Assembly (NCBI RefSeq): GCF_029168945.1
Contig: NC_083605.1
Coordinates: forward strand, 42,333,659 to 42,397,658
Direction of reading: 5' to 3'
Origin: Cannabis sativa
Lineage: Eukaryota > Streptophyta > Magnoliopsida > Rosales > Cannabaceae
Length of the DNA stretch: 64,000 nt
The notes beneath the pieces are model-generated. The model searched no databases and had not been told where the DNA came from. It saw nothing but the letters and a program-made list of their open reading frames with translations. A program made the position numbers and the translations under genes. How positions within the stretch are numbered: the stretch's first letter is position 1; each line of letters opens with the position of its first letter. Shown here one piece after another: positions 46,058 through 56,262 of this stretch.

Positions 46058-48304
46058 TGTAAAGCCCGCTTAGTTAATTTGGAAATTAGCAGTTATTTAT
46101 GTTAATCAGGAAATTATTTATAGCTATTTAAATAATTTATTATTGATATTTATGGAATTCAGATATGCATAATTATGTCATCAGCAGTTTTTATATTTCG
46201 CATTTCCGGTGTCCGGTATTTTGGAACTCGGCGTTTGGCTCAGTAGAAATCACAACTTAGTATGTTAGTATTTTGGGGACGGGTTTTAGACATTGGGAAT
46301 GTCGGGAATGGCCGGGAATTTAGAATGTCCCAAAAATACCCCTTTAGTATGATTTTAGTGATTTTATGGTGGAGGGGCAAAATGGTCTTTTGCCCCATTA
46401 ATGTTATGTCTTATGTGGTTTATTAATTGGGATAAATGTTTATTTTAATCATTAAATTCTTGGCTGAAATGAAGTATGATAAATGAAATAAAACATGATT
46501 TAAACTCTTTTTCTCTTCAAGCTTTTCACACTTAGAAAAAAATTAGAAAATTTCAAAGAAACCTTCTCTCTTTTCCTCTCATTTTCGGCTGGTGCATGGG
46601 ATTCTAAGGGCTGGATTTTTGTTCAATTTTCAAGTGGATTCTCATCCATTCAAAGCATTCTTCAAGCTAGGTTAGCTCCTTTTGTTTTTCCTTCTTTGAA
46701 ATTATGAAAAAAATGATGAAAAAATGGAGAAAATGCATGTTTTGTGGCTGTTCTTGTTGCTGGGTTTGATTGTTATTTTCTGAGGTTCAAAGCATGATTA
46801 GTTGATGTTAAATGAGTTGTTTGAAGCATGAGTAGCTAGGTTGTTCAAGCTTTTAATCTATATGTGAAAATAGGTGATTTTTGTGAGAAAATGCTATGTT
46901 TATGTTCTGTGTTGTTGCTGTTGTTCTTGTTAGTTTGCAGAGGTTATATGATGCTTAGTTATGTTGTTTTAAGCTATTGGATTGCTTGTTTTAGTGGTGT
47001 TGCTCAAGCTTGAGTTTGGAACTCAAAGCTTGAGCTCCAATGGTGATTTTTGTGTATGAGGTTTCTGGGTAGGTTTGATGCTTTAGAAATGTCATTTGGG
47101 GCATATAGAACAGGTCTGGAAAGTTTGGGATCAATTGGGGTTAAATTGGTCGAGTTATGTGAATTTTTGGTTGTCGCTCGCGAGGAACCGATTCCGGTTG
47201 AGCATCCGGAATTCCGGATGGGGGTTCAGATTTTTCCAGAACCGGAATTCCGGTTGGGCAACCGGTCTTCCGGTTGGGGATTTTTCAGAACCCTAGTTTT
47301 CTTCGTTTTTGGGTTTTTAGGGGTATTGCCATGCTTTTTATCGATAGGGAAACTTTTAGTTTCGGGTTTTAGTCCCCGGGAAGTGATTTAGCGTGTCACT
47401 TATAGCGTTGTGATTTTTATGGTTTAGGAGCCAGTAATCCGCCGTTCAGCTTCAGTTCCAGTCAGGTTGACCGGCACACCTGAAATCGGAATCCAGGTAA
47501 GATTAGTATAACAGTATGCATATGTAGATTACATGTTTAGCGTGCATGTAGGAAGCCCGTTAGATTACATTAGATATGTATTTAGGCTTCGAACCACCCA
47601 ACTCCGTCACGTCGGTACGAGTGGAGTATGACCAGCAGCCGGAGTATGACCGGCTCGACCGATCGGCCGACACCGGTTGGTGGTTCGATCTATTGACCTA
47701 TCCCGTCGGTACAGGCTGGAGTATGACCAGCAGCCGGAGTATGACCGGTTCGACCGATCAGGAGGATACTTGTCAATAGTACCGTCCCTTGAACGTTCAA
47801 AACTCAGTACCATGTTGGACATGGCAGTAGTGCTCAGTACCATGTTGGACATGGCAGTAGCGGGACTCAGTATCGTGTTGGACACGGCAGTCAGTTTTAT
47901 GTATGATATTAGTATGCTTTTCTTACTGAGTCTGTCGACCCGCGCTTACGTTCATGTGTAGGTAAAGGCAAGGCGATTGCCGATGGACCGTGAGCGAGCT
48001 TATGGGGTTGTACATGTCGGGGCGGTTAGGCACCCGAGCGTACGATCCTCGGGACGGCGAAGTGGGATTTTTGTAACGGTCGTTAGATGACCTTATTTTG
48101 ATGTAAAAGTTGAATAGTAAAAACGTTTGTAAATATTTTTATAAATCGGGATCCCGAGACTTTTTGGTAAAATGGTTTATAAGTTTAATGAAAAAGCAAA
48201 ATTTTAATTAATCACGTTTTTCCATAAACCTCGTTGATTAGCAACGAGCCGCACAAAGACGTTTAAAAATCACGTAATACGCCTAAATTAGTTAGGGTGT
48301 TACA
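46058..48304 (+). repeat. Element G 5' LTR
   Basis: 2,247 bp. The first ~1.1 kb appears identical to the 3' LTR. From 47170 on there are about fifteen small differences, nearly all at CAG or CTG sites of the other copy. Contains palindromes (47190-47280), two ~57-bp repeats (about 47610-47765) and the stem-loop triplet (47803-47895). Confidence 0.95.
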
Positions 48305-48307
48305 ACT

Positions 48308-48320
48308 TGGTATCGTAGCC
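48308..48320 (+). promoter_or_regulatory. Primer binding site of element G
   Basis: TGGTATCGTAGCC, 3 bases after the LTR end. It resembles the initiator-Met site TGGTATCAGAGCC with two changes in the middle. Confidence 0.75.
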
Positions 48321-48583
48321 GCTGTGTTGTCTTCCGAAGATCGTCACGACATGTACAATCATCATCGCCAGCTAGCTCGGTTCACGGCTCGCAAGCCTTT
48401 ATTGCTTTAGTAGTTTATTTAATTCAGCTTATGAAAAGAAAAGCCCGTTAGGAAGCATGTTAGTAGCCCGATAGTAGAATAGGCGCATGTTTCATTTCTA
48501 ATTTCCAAATTAAGCGGCATTAGTAAGCTCGCCTTGAATACGACCTGATATGCCAACTCTTGGTTTCGCGCGGTTCTAACTAG

Positions 48584-49795
48584 ATGGACGCCAGGCGGAT
48601 TACCAGGAGTCGAGGCAACTCCGTGGGGTCGAATCAGGGAGAGGGAGCTCGGTTTCCCCCACCTGCTAGGGGCCGAGGTAGAGGTCCCCGAGGCAGAGCT
48701 CGTGGTCGGGGTGATGAGAACCCGCCACAGGCTGCCCAGCTCCCCCTGCCCGATCGGGGAGCCCCGAACCGGGAGTTACGGTTTGCGGAGATGCAAGCCG
48801 GGATCGAAGAGCAAGACCTCGAGATTCGTAGGTTGAGACGACAGGTGCTCCCCGCAGCCCAAAGGCGCGCAGTTCCAAAGGGCACACCCGCCCCTCGCCG
48901 CCCGGGAGCCGAGTTGGTAGTGGCGGCCCACGCATTGGAACCTTTATATGAGCGGTTCCGAAGCAAGCACCTCCGTATTCCCGGGAGGTCCGGATGTGTC
49001 GAAAGCCGAGCAAAGGGCTTACGGTGATCACCGTAATCTTGAACTTTATGGGTGTCACCGCAACGACGAGTGGTGTGCGCCACATTTCGGGCCCAGAGGA
49101 CGCCCGGTATGGTGGGACATGGTGTCTCGGCATCCATGACGTCACCACCATGACTTGGGAGAGGTTCCAAGAACTCTTCAACGCGAAGTACTACAATGAG
49201 GCGGTTAGAAGCGCCAAGAGAAAAGAGTTCGTTCACCCGACCCACGGAGAACATGAGTGTCACCGAGTATACTACTCGGTTTGACCAGGCTGGCGAGGTT
49301 AGCCTCGGGAATCGTGCCGACCGACTTCAGCAGAAAGGAGAAGTATCTGGACGGGTTGAATCCCAAGATCGTGCATGACCTCGATGATTACCACAGACGA
49401 CGCACCACCTATGCTCGCATGGTGGAGAAGGCACCGCGAGCCGAGGGCGCGGTGGGGTGTATGTCGAGATTCGGCCGATGCTCTGCGGTTGGTGGCGGAG
49501 CTCCTACCCCTCCCGCATCGCTTTAGCAGGGGAGTAGTGGTTCGGCCATTGATCGGAGGAAGAGGGCACCCACCGCTTCGGCGGCTCGAGTCGAACAAGA
49601 GGTTCCGGGGGAACCGCAACGGCAGGGAGTCGTCCCGGTGGTAATGAGACTCGTTTCTCCTATCCCGAGTGCCCTAGCCGCAAGAGGCACCACCGGGAGA
49701 GTGCAAGGGGCAGGGATGCTTTCATTGTGGCATGCCCGGCACTTCAAGAGGGAATGTCCCCAGCTCGGTCGGGAGGCACCGAGAGCTCCAGCGAT
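48584..49795 (+). pseudogene. gag: Gypsy gag, broken by several frameshifts
   Basis: Starts MDARRITRSRGNSVGSNQ, followed by an Arg/Gly-rich stretch (GRGRGPRGRARGRG) and a short charged helix (EEQDLEIRRLRRQ). The capsid part then appears in other frames: TWERFQELFNAKYYNEAVRS (from 48994), YTTRFDQ (from 49196), GIVPTDFSRKEKYLDGLNP (from 49257). A CCHC zinc knuckle (CFHCGMPG...FKREC, 49717-49757) is itself split by a shift near 49740. At least five changes of frame are needed. It could be real decay, or base-calling error at methylated sites, as suggested by the neighbouring LTR. This is the structural protein that would package the element RNA. Confidence 0.85.
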
Positions 49796-50424
49796 ACCCA
49801 CTCCGGCCAGTATTCGCCATCACGCAGCCGATGCGGATGCCAGCCCATCGCTTGTTACAGTCGATTCTTATTAACGACTCGCTTTATTCAGTGCTGTTTG
49901 ATTCTGGGGCTACACGTTCGTATGTGGCGGCCAGAGTCTTTAGTAAGTTGGGTAGACCCTTTGATAGATATGAATCGTGGTTTGGAACCCCGTTACCCGG
50001 CGGAGAATTGGTTATCTCCAATAGGTGGATTAGGTCTATGCCGATCGTGATAGATGGTAGAGAGTTGAGCGCTGATCTGATAGAGATGAGCTTAGTCGAA
50101 TTTGATATTATTTTAGGAATGGATTTCCTATCTAAATATTCGGCGAGTATTGATTGCAAGAGGAAGATGGTGGTCTTCCAACCGGAAAGTGAAGAACCGT
50201 TCGTATTTGTGGGTTCGGTTCAGGGATCTCGGATCCCGGTGATCTCGGCTATGTCAGCGAGAGAATTATTGCACGGTGGGTGCTTAGGGTTTACGGCCGT
50301 GGTGGTGGACACCACTCGGCCGTACACCATTCGGCCGAGGACATCGGCGTGGTTCGGGAATTTTTGGACGTTTTTCCCGAAGAACTTCCGTGGTTACCAC
50401 CTCAACGGGAGATTGACTTCGTGA
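49780..50424 (+). pseudogene. pol: Gypsy aspartic protease and linker, frameshifted
   Basis: The frame opening at 49732 carries LLQSILINDSLYSVLFDSGA, with the catalytic DSGA near 49900, then FDIILGMDFLSKYSASIDC, typical of gypsy protease. Near 50330 the homology moves to another frame (REFLDVFPEELP, the usual linker before RT), and near 50440 to the frame of the long RT reading. So the protease is readable but separated from RT by two shifts. It would cleave the polyprotein. Confidence 0.85.
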
Positions 50425-50437
50425 TTGACTTGGCACT

Positions 50438-53266
50438 GTGGGTGGATCCTGGCTTTCTAAAGCCCCGTATAGGATGGCTCCAGCTGAACTTAAGGAATTG
50501 AAGATTCAGCTCCAGGGGTTGCTTGACATAGGGTTCATTCGGCCCAGTGTGTCACCTTGGGGAGCCCCGGTTTTGTTCGTGAAGAAGAAGGATGGATCTA
50601 TGAGGATGTGCATCGACTACAGAGAGTTGAACAAGCTGACGGTGAAGAATAAATATCCATTACCTAGGATCGATGACTTGTTCGATCAGCTTCAGGGGAA
50701 GACGGTCTTTTCTAAGATTGATCTCCGTTCGGGTTATCATCAGTTGAGGATCCGAGAGGAGGACATTCCAAAGACGGCTTTCCGCACTAGGTATGGACAC
50801 TACGAGTTCCTGGTTATGTCATTCGGACTAACCAATGCTCCTGCAGCATTCATGGACCCGATGAACGCAGTATTCAAGGATTTCCTCGATATCCGCGTGA
50901 TTGTGTTTATCGACGACATCCTCGTGTACTCTCAGCCGGAAGAGGAGCATGAGTTACATCTTCGTATGGTACCGCAACGACTTCGAGAACATAGACTCTA
51001 CGCCAAGTTCAAGAAATGTGAGTTCTGGTTGTCTCAGGTGTCCTTCCTAGGACACATTGTGGGTAAGGACGGGATCAAGGTGGATCCCGGGAAGATCGAA
51101 TCCGTCAGGGATTGGCCGAGACCGAAGACAGTGACAGAGATCAGAAGCTTTTTGGGATTAGCTGGGTATTACCGTAGGTTCGTGGAGGGGTTCTCCAAAA
51201 TTTCTATGCCCCTAACCGAGCTTACAAAGAAGAATCAGCGATTTATCTGGACAGATAAATGCGAAGCTAGTTTTCAGGAACTGAAACAGAGATTGATTAC
51301 TGCTCCGGTACTAGCTTTGCCTTCGGACGAGGAGAAGTTCGTGGTCTACTGTGACGCATCCAAACAGGGTTTGGGGTGCGTATTGATGCAAGCCGATCGG
51401 GTTATCGCTTATGCCTCCCGCCAGTTAAAGGATTATGAACAGCGATACCCGACTCATGATTTAGAATTGGCCGCAGTGGTTTTTGCACTGAAGATTTGGC
51501 GGCATTACTTGTATGGTGAGAAGTGCGAGATCTATACCGACCATAAAAGTCTCAAGTATTTCTTTACTCAGAAAGATCTGAACATGAGACAAAGGCGTTG
51601 GTTGGAATTAGTGAAGGACTATGATTGTGAGATCCTTTACCATCCCGGGAAAGCCAATGTAGTGGCCGATGCCCTGAGCAGAAAGGGTCCCGGGCAAGTG
51701 GCTAGCATGGTTCAGATCTCACCTCAGCTAGCAGAGGATATGGTTAGATCCAGCATTGAGTTTGTGGTAGGTCAGCTTCACAACTTAACGCTGCAATCTG
51801 ATCTGTTAGAAAGAATAAAGGTTGCTCAGACGACAGATCCGGAGTTAGTGAAGGTCCGAGATGAAGTATTGGCTGGTCAAGCCAAAGACTTTTCAGTGAC
51901 AGACAGTGGAATACTTTTGTATAAAGCCAGGGTTTGTGTCCCGAACAGTGTGGACTTGAGGAACGAGATCTTTGAGGAGGCTCATTCTACTCCATATTCT
52001 CTACATCCCGGCACCACCAAGATGTACCAAGATTTGAAACCGTACTTCTGGTGGAGCGGTATGAAGAAGAATTTGGTAGAATTCGTTTCGAGATGCCTCA
52101 CGTGTCAGCAGATCAAGGCTGAACATCAGAGACCAGCAGGGTTGTTGCAGCCTCTAACCCTACCAGAGTGGAAATGGGAGGATATTACGATGGATTTTGT
52201 GGTCGGGTTACCTAGGACCACGGGTATGTATGATTCCATCTGGGTAGTGGTGGACCGATTTACGAAATCTGCTCATTTTCTGCCGGTCAGAACAACATTT
52301 ACAGTGGATCAGTTGGCAGAATTATACGTCAGGGAAATAGTGAGACTTCACGGGGTACCGAAGTCTATAGTTTCGGACAGGGATCCGAAATTCACCTCTA
52401 AATTTTGGCAAAGTTTACAACGGGCAATGGGTACGAAGCTAAAATTCAGTACAGCATTCCATCCTCAGACAGATGGTCAGTCCGAAAGGACAATTCAGAT
52501 ATTGGAGGATATGCTGAGAGCCTGTGTTATGGACTTTGAGGGTTCATGGAGTAAATACCTACCGTTAGTGGAATTTTCATACAACAACAGTTACCAGAGT
52601 ACGATAGGGATGGCACCCTACGAACTGTTGTACGGTAGGAAGTGTAGGTCCCCTATCCACTGGGATGAGACAGGGGAGAGGAAATACCTTGGTCCAGAAT
52701 CAGTTCAACGGACCAATGAGGCAATAGAGAAGATTAAAGCTAGAATGCTTGCCTCCCAGAGCAGACAGAAGAGTTACGCAGATCCGAAACGTAGGGATGT
52801 TGAGTTCCGAGTAGGGGACCATGTGTTTTTGCGAGTGTCTCCGATGAAGGGGATTAAACGTTTCGGGAAAAGAGGCAAGTTATGCCCTAGATTTACAGGA
52901 CCTTTCGAGATTCTCGAGAAGATAGGTCAAGTGGCATATCGGTTAGCATTGCCTCCAGCTTTATCAGCAGTTCACAACGTATTTCATGTCTCAATGTTGA
53001 GAAAATACGTTTCAGACCCCTCTCATATACTCAGTTATGAGAGCCTTCAGCTTCAGTCAGATATGTCTTATGAGGAACAGCCAGTGCAGATCCTGGATAG
53101 AAAGGATAAAGTCCTTCGGAATAAGACCATAGCGTTGGTCAAGGTTCTCTGGAGAAACAGTAAGGTGGAAGAAGCCACCTGGGAGCTTGAGTCAGATATG
53201 CGAGCTCAATATCCAGAGTTATTCAGGTTAGATTTCGGGGACGAAATCCTTTTAAGGGGGGGATAG
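50438..53266 (+). CDS. pol: Gypsy RT-RNase H-integrase-chromodomain polyprotein
   Basis: 942 codons open. The Met at 50438 is only where the frame opens, since homology begins upstream in another frame. RT ~20-195 with VFIDDILVY (FIDD at 157-160). RNase H with DAS 307-309, E343, TDHK 367-370 and D411. Integrase zinc site H516, H523, C553, C556; catalytic D586, D647, E683. A GPY/F-like region ([10 protein letters not shown] 821-830) and a chromodomain-like tail ([16 protein letters not shown] 903-918) follow. All visible catalytic residues are present. It copies element RNA to DNA and inserts it; the tail is thought to guide insertion to chromatin marks. Stop at 53264-53266, one base before the LTR. 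Confidence 0.95.
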   Translation: MGGSWLSKAPYRMAPAELKELKIQLQGLLDIGFIRPSVSPWGAPVLFVKKKDGSMRMCIDYRELNKLTVKNKYPLPRIDDLFDQLQGKTVFSKIDLRSGYHQLRIREEDIPKTAFRTRYGHYEFLVMSFGLTNAPAAFMDPMNAVFKDFLDIRVIVFIDDILVYSQPEEEHELHLRMVPQRLREHRLYAKFKKCEFWLSQVSFLGHIVGKDGIKVDPGKIESVRDWPRPKTVTEIRSFLGLAGYYRRFVEGFSKISMPLTELTKKNQRFIWTDKCEASFQELKQRLITAPVLALPSDEEKFVVYCDASKQGLGCVLMQADRVIAYASRQLKDYEQRYPTHDLELAAVVFALKIWRHYLYGEKCEIYTDHKSLKYFFTQKDLNMRQRRWLELVKDYDCEILYHPGKANVVADALSRKGPGQVASMVQISPQLAEDMVRSSIEFVVGQLHNLTLQSDLLERIKVAQTTDPELVKVRDEVLAGQAKDFSVTDSGILLYKARVCVPNSVDLRNEIFEEAHSTPYSLHPGTTKMYQDLKPYFWWSGMKKNLVEFVSRCLTCQQIKAEHQRPAGLLQPLTLPEWKWEDITMDFVVGLPRTTGMYDSIWVVVDRFTKSAHFLPVRTTFTVDQLAELYVREIVRLHGVPKSIVSDRDPKFTSKFWQSLQRAMGTKLKFSTAFHPQTDGQSERTIQILEDMLRACVMDFEGSWSKYLPLVEFSYNNSYQSTIGMAPYELLYGRKCRSPIHWDETGERKYLGPESVQRTNEAIEKIKARMLASQSRQKSYADPKRRDVEFRVGDHVFLRVSPMKGIKRFGKRGKLCPRFTGPFEILEKIGQVAYRLALPPALSAVHNVFHVSMLRKYVSDPSHILSYESLQLQSDMSYEEQPVQILDRKDKVLRNKTIALVKVLWRNSKVEEATWELESDMRAQYPELFRLDFGDEILLRGG
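53252..53264 (+). promoter_or_regulatory. Polypurine tract of element G
   Basis: TTAAGGGGGGGAT overlaps the last codons of pol and precedes the 3' LTR start at 53268. Confidence 0.8.
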
Positions 53267-54392
53267 TTGTAAAGCCCGCTTAGTTAATTTGGAAATTAGC
53301 AGTTATTTATGTTAATCAGGAAATTATTTATAGCTATTTAAATAATTTATTATTGATATTTATGGAATTCAGATATGCATAATTATGTCATCAGCAGTTT
53401 TTATATTTCGCATTTCCGGTGTCCGGTATTTTGGAACTCGGCGTTTGGCTCAGTAGAAATCACAACTTAGTATGTTAGTATTTTGGGGACGGGTTTTAGA
53501 CATTGGGAATGTCGGGAATGGCCGGGAATTTAGAATGTCCCAAAAATACCCCTTTAGTATGATTTTAGTGATTTTATGGTGGAGGGGCAAAATGGTCTTT
53601 TGCCCCATTAATGTTATGTCTTATGTGGTTTATTAATTGGGATAAATGTTTATTTTAATCATTAAATTCTTGGCTGAAATGAAGTATGATAAATGAAATA
53701 AAACATGATTTAAACTCTTTTTCTCTTCAAGCTTTTCACACTTAGAAAAAAATTAGAAAATTTCAAAGAAACCTTCTCTCTTTTCCTCTCATTTTCGGCT
53801 GGTGCATGGGATTCTAAGGGCTGGATTTTTGTTCAATTTTCAAGTGGATTCTCATCCATTCAAAGCATTCTTCAAGCTAGGTTAGCTCCTTTTGTTTTTC
53901 CTTCTTTGAAATTATGAAAAAAATGATGAAAAAATGGAGAAAATGCATGTTTTGTGGCTGTTCTTGTTGCTGGGTTTGATTGTTATTTTCTGAGGTTCAA
54001 AGCATGATTAGTTGATGTTAAATGAGTTGTTTGAAGCATGAGTAGCTAGGTTGTTCAAGCTTTTAATCTATATGTGAAAATAGGTGATTTTTGTGAGAAA
54101 ATGCTATGTTTATGTTCTGTGTTGTTGCTGTTGTTCTTGTTAGTTTGCAGAGGTTATATGATGCTTAGTTATGTTGTTTTAAGCTATTGGATTGCTTGTT
54201 TTAGTGGTGTTGCTCAAGCTTGAGTTTGGAACTCAAAGCTTGAGCTCCAATGGTGATTTTTGTGTATGAGGTTTCTGGGTAGGTTTGATGCTTTAGAAAT
54301 GTCATTTGGGGCATATAGAACAGGTCTGGAAAGTTTGGGATCAATTGGGGTTAAATTGGTCGAGTTATGTGAATTTTTGGTTGCTGCCTGCG

Positions 54393-54488
54393 AGGAACCG
54401 GAATTCCGGTTGAGCATCCGGAATTCCGGATGGGGGTTCAGATTTTTCCAGAACCGGAATTCCGGTTGGGCAACCGGTCTTCCGGTTG
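54393..54488. repeat. Palindrome cluster in gypsy LTR
   Basis: AACCGGAATTCCGGTT (54396-54411), CATCCGGAATTCCGGATG (54415-54432), AACCGGAATTCCGGTT again (54452-54467) and the imperfect CAACCGGTCTTCCGGTTG (54471-54488). Homologous clusters lie at 47190-47280 and 32028-32123. Confidence 0.85.
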
Positions 54489-55017
54489 GGGATTTTTCAG
54501 AACCCTAGTTTTCCTCGTTTTTGGGTTTTTAGGGGTATTGCCATGCTTTTTATCGATAGGGAAACTTTTAGTTTCGGGTTTTAGTCCCCGGGAAGTGATT
54601 TAGCGTGTCACTTATAGCGTTGTGATTTTTATGGTTTAGGAGCCAGTAATCCGCCGTTCAGCTTCAGTTCCAGTCAGGTTGACCGGCACACCTGAAATCG
54701 GAATCCAGGTAAGATTAGTATAACAGTATGCATATGTAGATTACATGTTTAGCGTGCATGTAGGAAGCCTGTTAGATTACATTAGATATGTATTTAGGCT
54801 TCGAACCACCCAACCCTGTCACGTCGGTACAGGCTGGAGTATGACCAGCAGCCGGAGTATGACCGGTTCGACCGATCAGGCTGACACTGGTTGGTGGTTC
54901 AGTGCTATTGACCTATCCCGTCGGTACAGGCTGGAGTATGACCAGCAGCCGGAGTATGACCGGTTCGACCGATCAGGAGGATACTTGTCAATAGTACCGT
55001 CCCCTGAACGTTCAAAA

Positions 55018-55110
55018 CTCAGTACCATGTTGGACATGGCAGTAGTGCTCAGTACCATGTTGGACATGGCAGTAGCGGGACTCAGTATCGTGTTGGACAC
55101 GGCAGTCAGT
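55018..55110 (+). repeat. Stem-loop triplet in gypsy LTR
   Basis: Units at 55018, 55048 and 55081, each with an inverted repeat around TTGG: CCATGT/ACATGG twice, then CGTGT/ACACG. Confidence 0.75.
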
Positions 55111-55524
55111 TTTATGTATGATATTAGTATGCTTTTCTTACTGAGTCTGTCGACTCACAGTTTACGTTCATGTGTAGGTAAAGGCAAGGCAGTTGCTGAT
55201 GGACCGTGAGCGAGCTTATGGGGTTGTACATGTCGGGGCGGTTAGGCCTGGAGCGTACGATCCTCGGGACAGCAGGGCTGGGATTTTTGTAACGGTCGTT
55301 AGATGACCTTATTTTGATGTAAAAGTTGAATAGTAAAAACGTTTGTAAATATTTTTATAAATCGGGATCCCGAGACTTTTTGGTAAAATGGTTTATAAGT
55401 TTAATGAAAAAGCAAAATTTTAATTAATCACGTTTTTCCATAAACCTCGTTGATTAGCAACGAGTTGCACAGTACGTTTAAAAATCACGTAATACGCCTA
55501 AATTAGTTAGGGTGTTACATTATA

Positions 55525-56262
55525 TGTTCAAAAGTTTATTCCCTGATTTGTCAGAACACTGGCTTTAGACTGACATGGTATAATCAGCGATAGGTATTCT
55601 TACACCTTGGAAAAGTGTTATGTCCTTTCCAGGACATTGGCAAAGTTTACCAGTATCGGATGTATGGAGTATACATCGGAAGGGACCGATATTGAACTTT
55701 GATTAGATATGTTAAAATTTACCGTAATATCTATTCAATTCAATATCACCTATTGATCCTAGATCACATGATCAAAATCCTAATATGGTTAGGCTCAATC
55801 TCAAGAGTGTTATTCGTGTTCTTTGATTTGTTAGTTAAGCCTAATTTATGGTCAGGGCAATACATACATTTTGGGAACACAGTAGTGCAATTGAGTGGGA
55901 GCGCTAACATAAATATGGAATCTATAGCTTCTATTTGGCAAATAGAAGTAAAGGATGATTTCCTTCGACCTTAACCAAACGAAGATAAATGGTGGAGATC
56001 TCATTTCACTTAGGTGAAATATCATTTATACAGGGTTATGTGTTTTAAGGATAAAATACATTGTAGGGTGTTACGGTAATTTAATCCCTGTACAGTGTAA
56101 ATCATCTATATAGAGGATCATTGATCACATTAGGGTTATAACAATGGATAACTAATGACGTGTCTATATCGTGGAACATATAGAGCGTTTCTATATGACT
56201 GAGAGTGCAATTCCAAGTTTTAAGTGTGGATTCAATGAGGAATTAATAAGTTAGGGAATTTA
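55525..56262 (+). repeat. Copia LTR B, continuation, truncated
   Basis: TGTTCAAAAGTTTATTCCC continues LTR B after element G. It stops at GGAATTTA (56262), where LTR C instead goes on with CTTGGTAAATTCGG. The missing half was lost at the duplication junction. Confidence 0.9.

Larger units (their letters stand above)
46058..55519 (+). mobile_element. Complete Ty3/gypsy element G (chromovirus)
   Basis: 9,462 bp with LTRs TGTAAAGCCC...GGTGTTACA and target duplication TTATA (46053-46057, 55520-55524). Order: LTR, PBS, gag, protease, RT, RNase H, integrase, chromodomain-like tail, purine tract, LTR. The integrase-last order and tail fit the Tekay/Del group of chromoviruses. The 942-codon RT-integrase frame is open while gag and protease are broken by several shifts. 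GC content is well above that of the copia DNA around it. Confidence 0.95.
53268..55519 (+). repeat. Element G 3' LTR
   Basis: 2,252 bp with ends as in the 5' LTR. Carries perfect palindromes at 54396-54411, 54415-54432 and 54452-54467, ~57-bp repeats starting at 54824 and 54921, and three 30-33-bp units at 55018, 55048 and 55081. Frames open within it (for example 54745-55209) arise from these repeats. Confidence 0.95.
41350..56262 (+). repeat. First copy of a 5,446-bp tandem duplication (interrupted by G)
   Basis: 41350-46057 plus 55525-56262 equals 56263-61708 at a constant offset of 14,913 for the part before G. I see about ten single-base differences and one short cluster over 5.4 kb. 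The unit joins E's leader and interior to the first ~955 bp of the next LTR. Element G (46058-55519) lies in this copy only. Confidence 0.9.

Noticed and set aside
47050..47961. Frames of 60-113 codons in the gypsy LTR (also 54260-55209, 31434-32139)
   Set aside because: They follow tandem repeats and palindromes of the LTR, differ between the two LTRs of the same element, and match no protein family I know.
48634..49263. 209- and 171-codon minus-strand frames opposite gag
   Set aside because: These are antisense shadows of the GC-rich gag coding region. Plus-strand gag motifs (TWERFQELF, zinc knuckle) explain the sequence.
50438..50440. Met at 50438 as a natural start of gypsy pol
   Set aside because: RT-linker homology begins upstream in another frame. 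Gypsy pol is normally made by continuation from gag-protease, so this ATG only marks where the frame opens.
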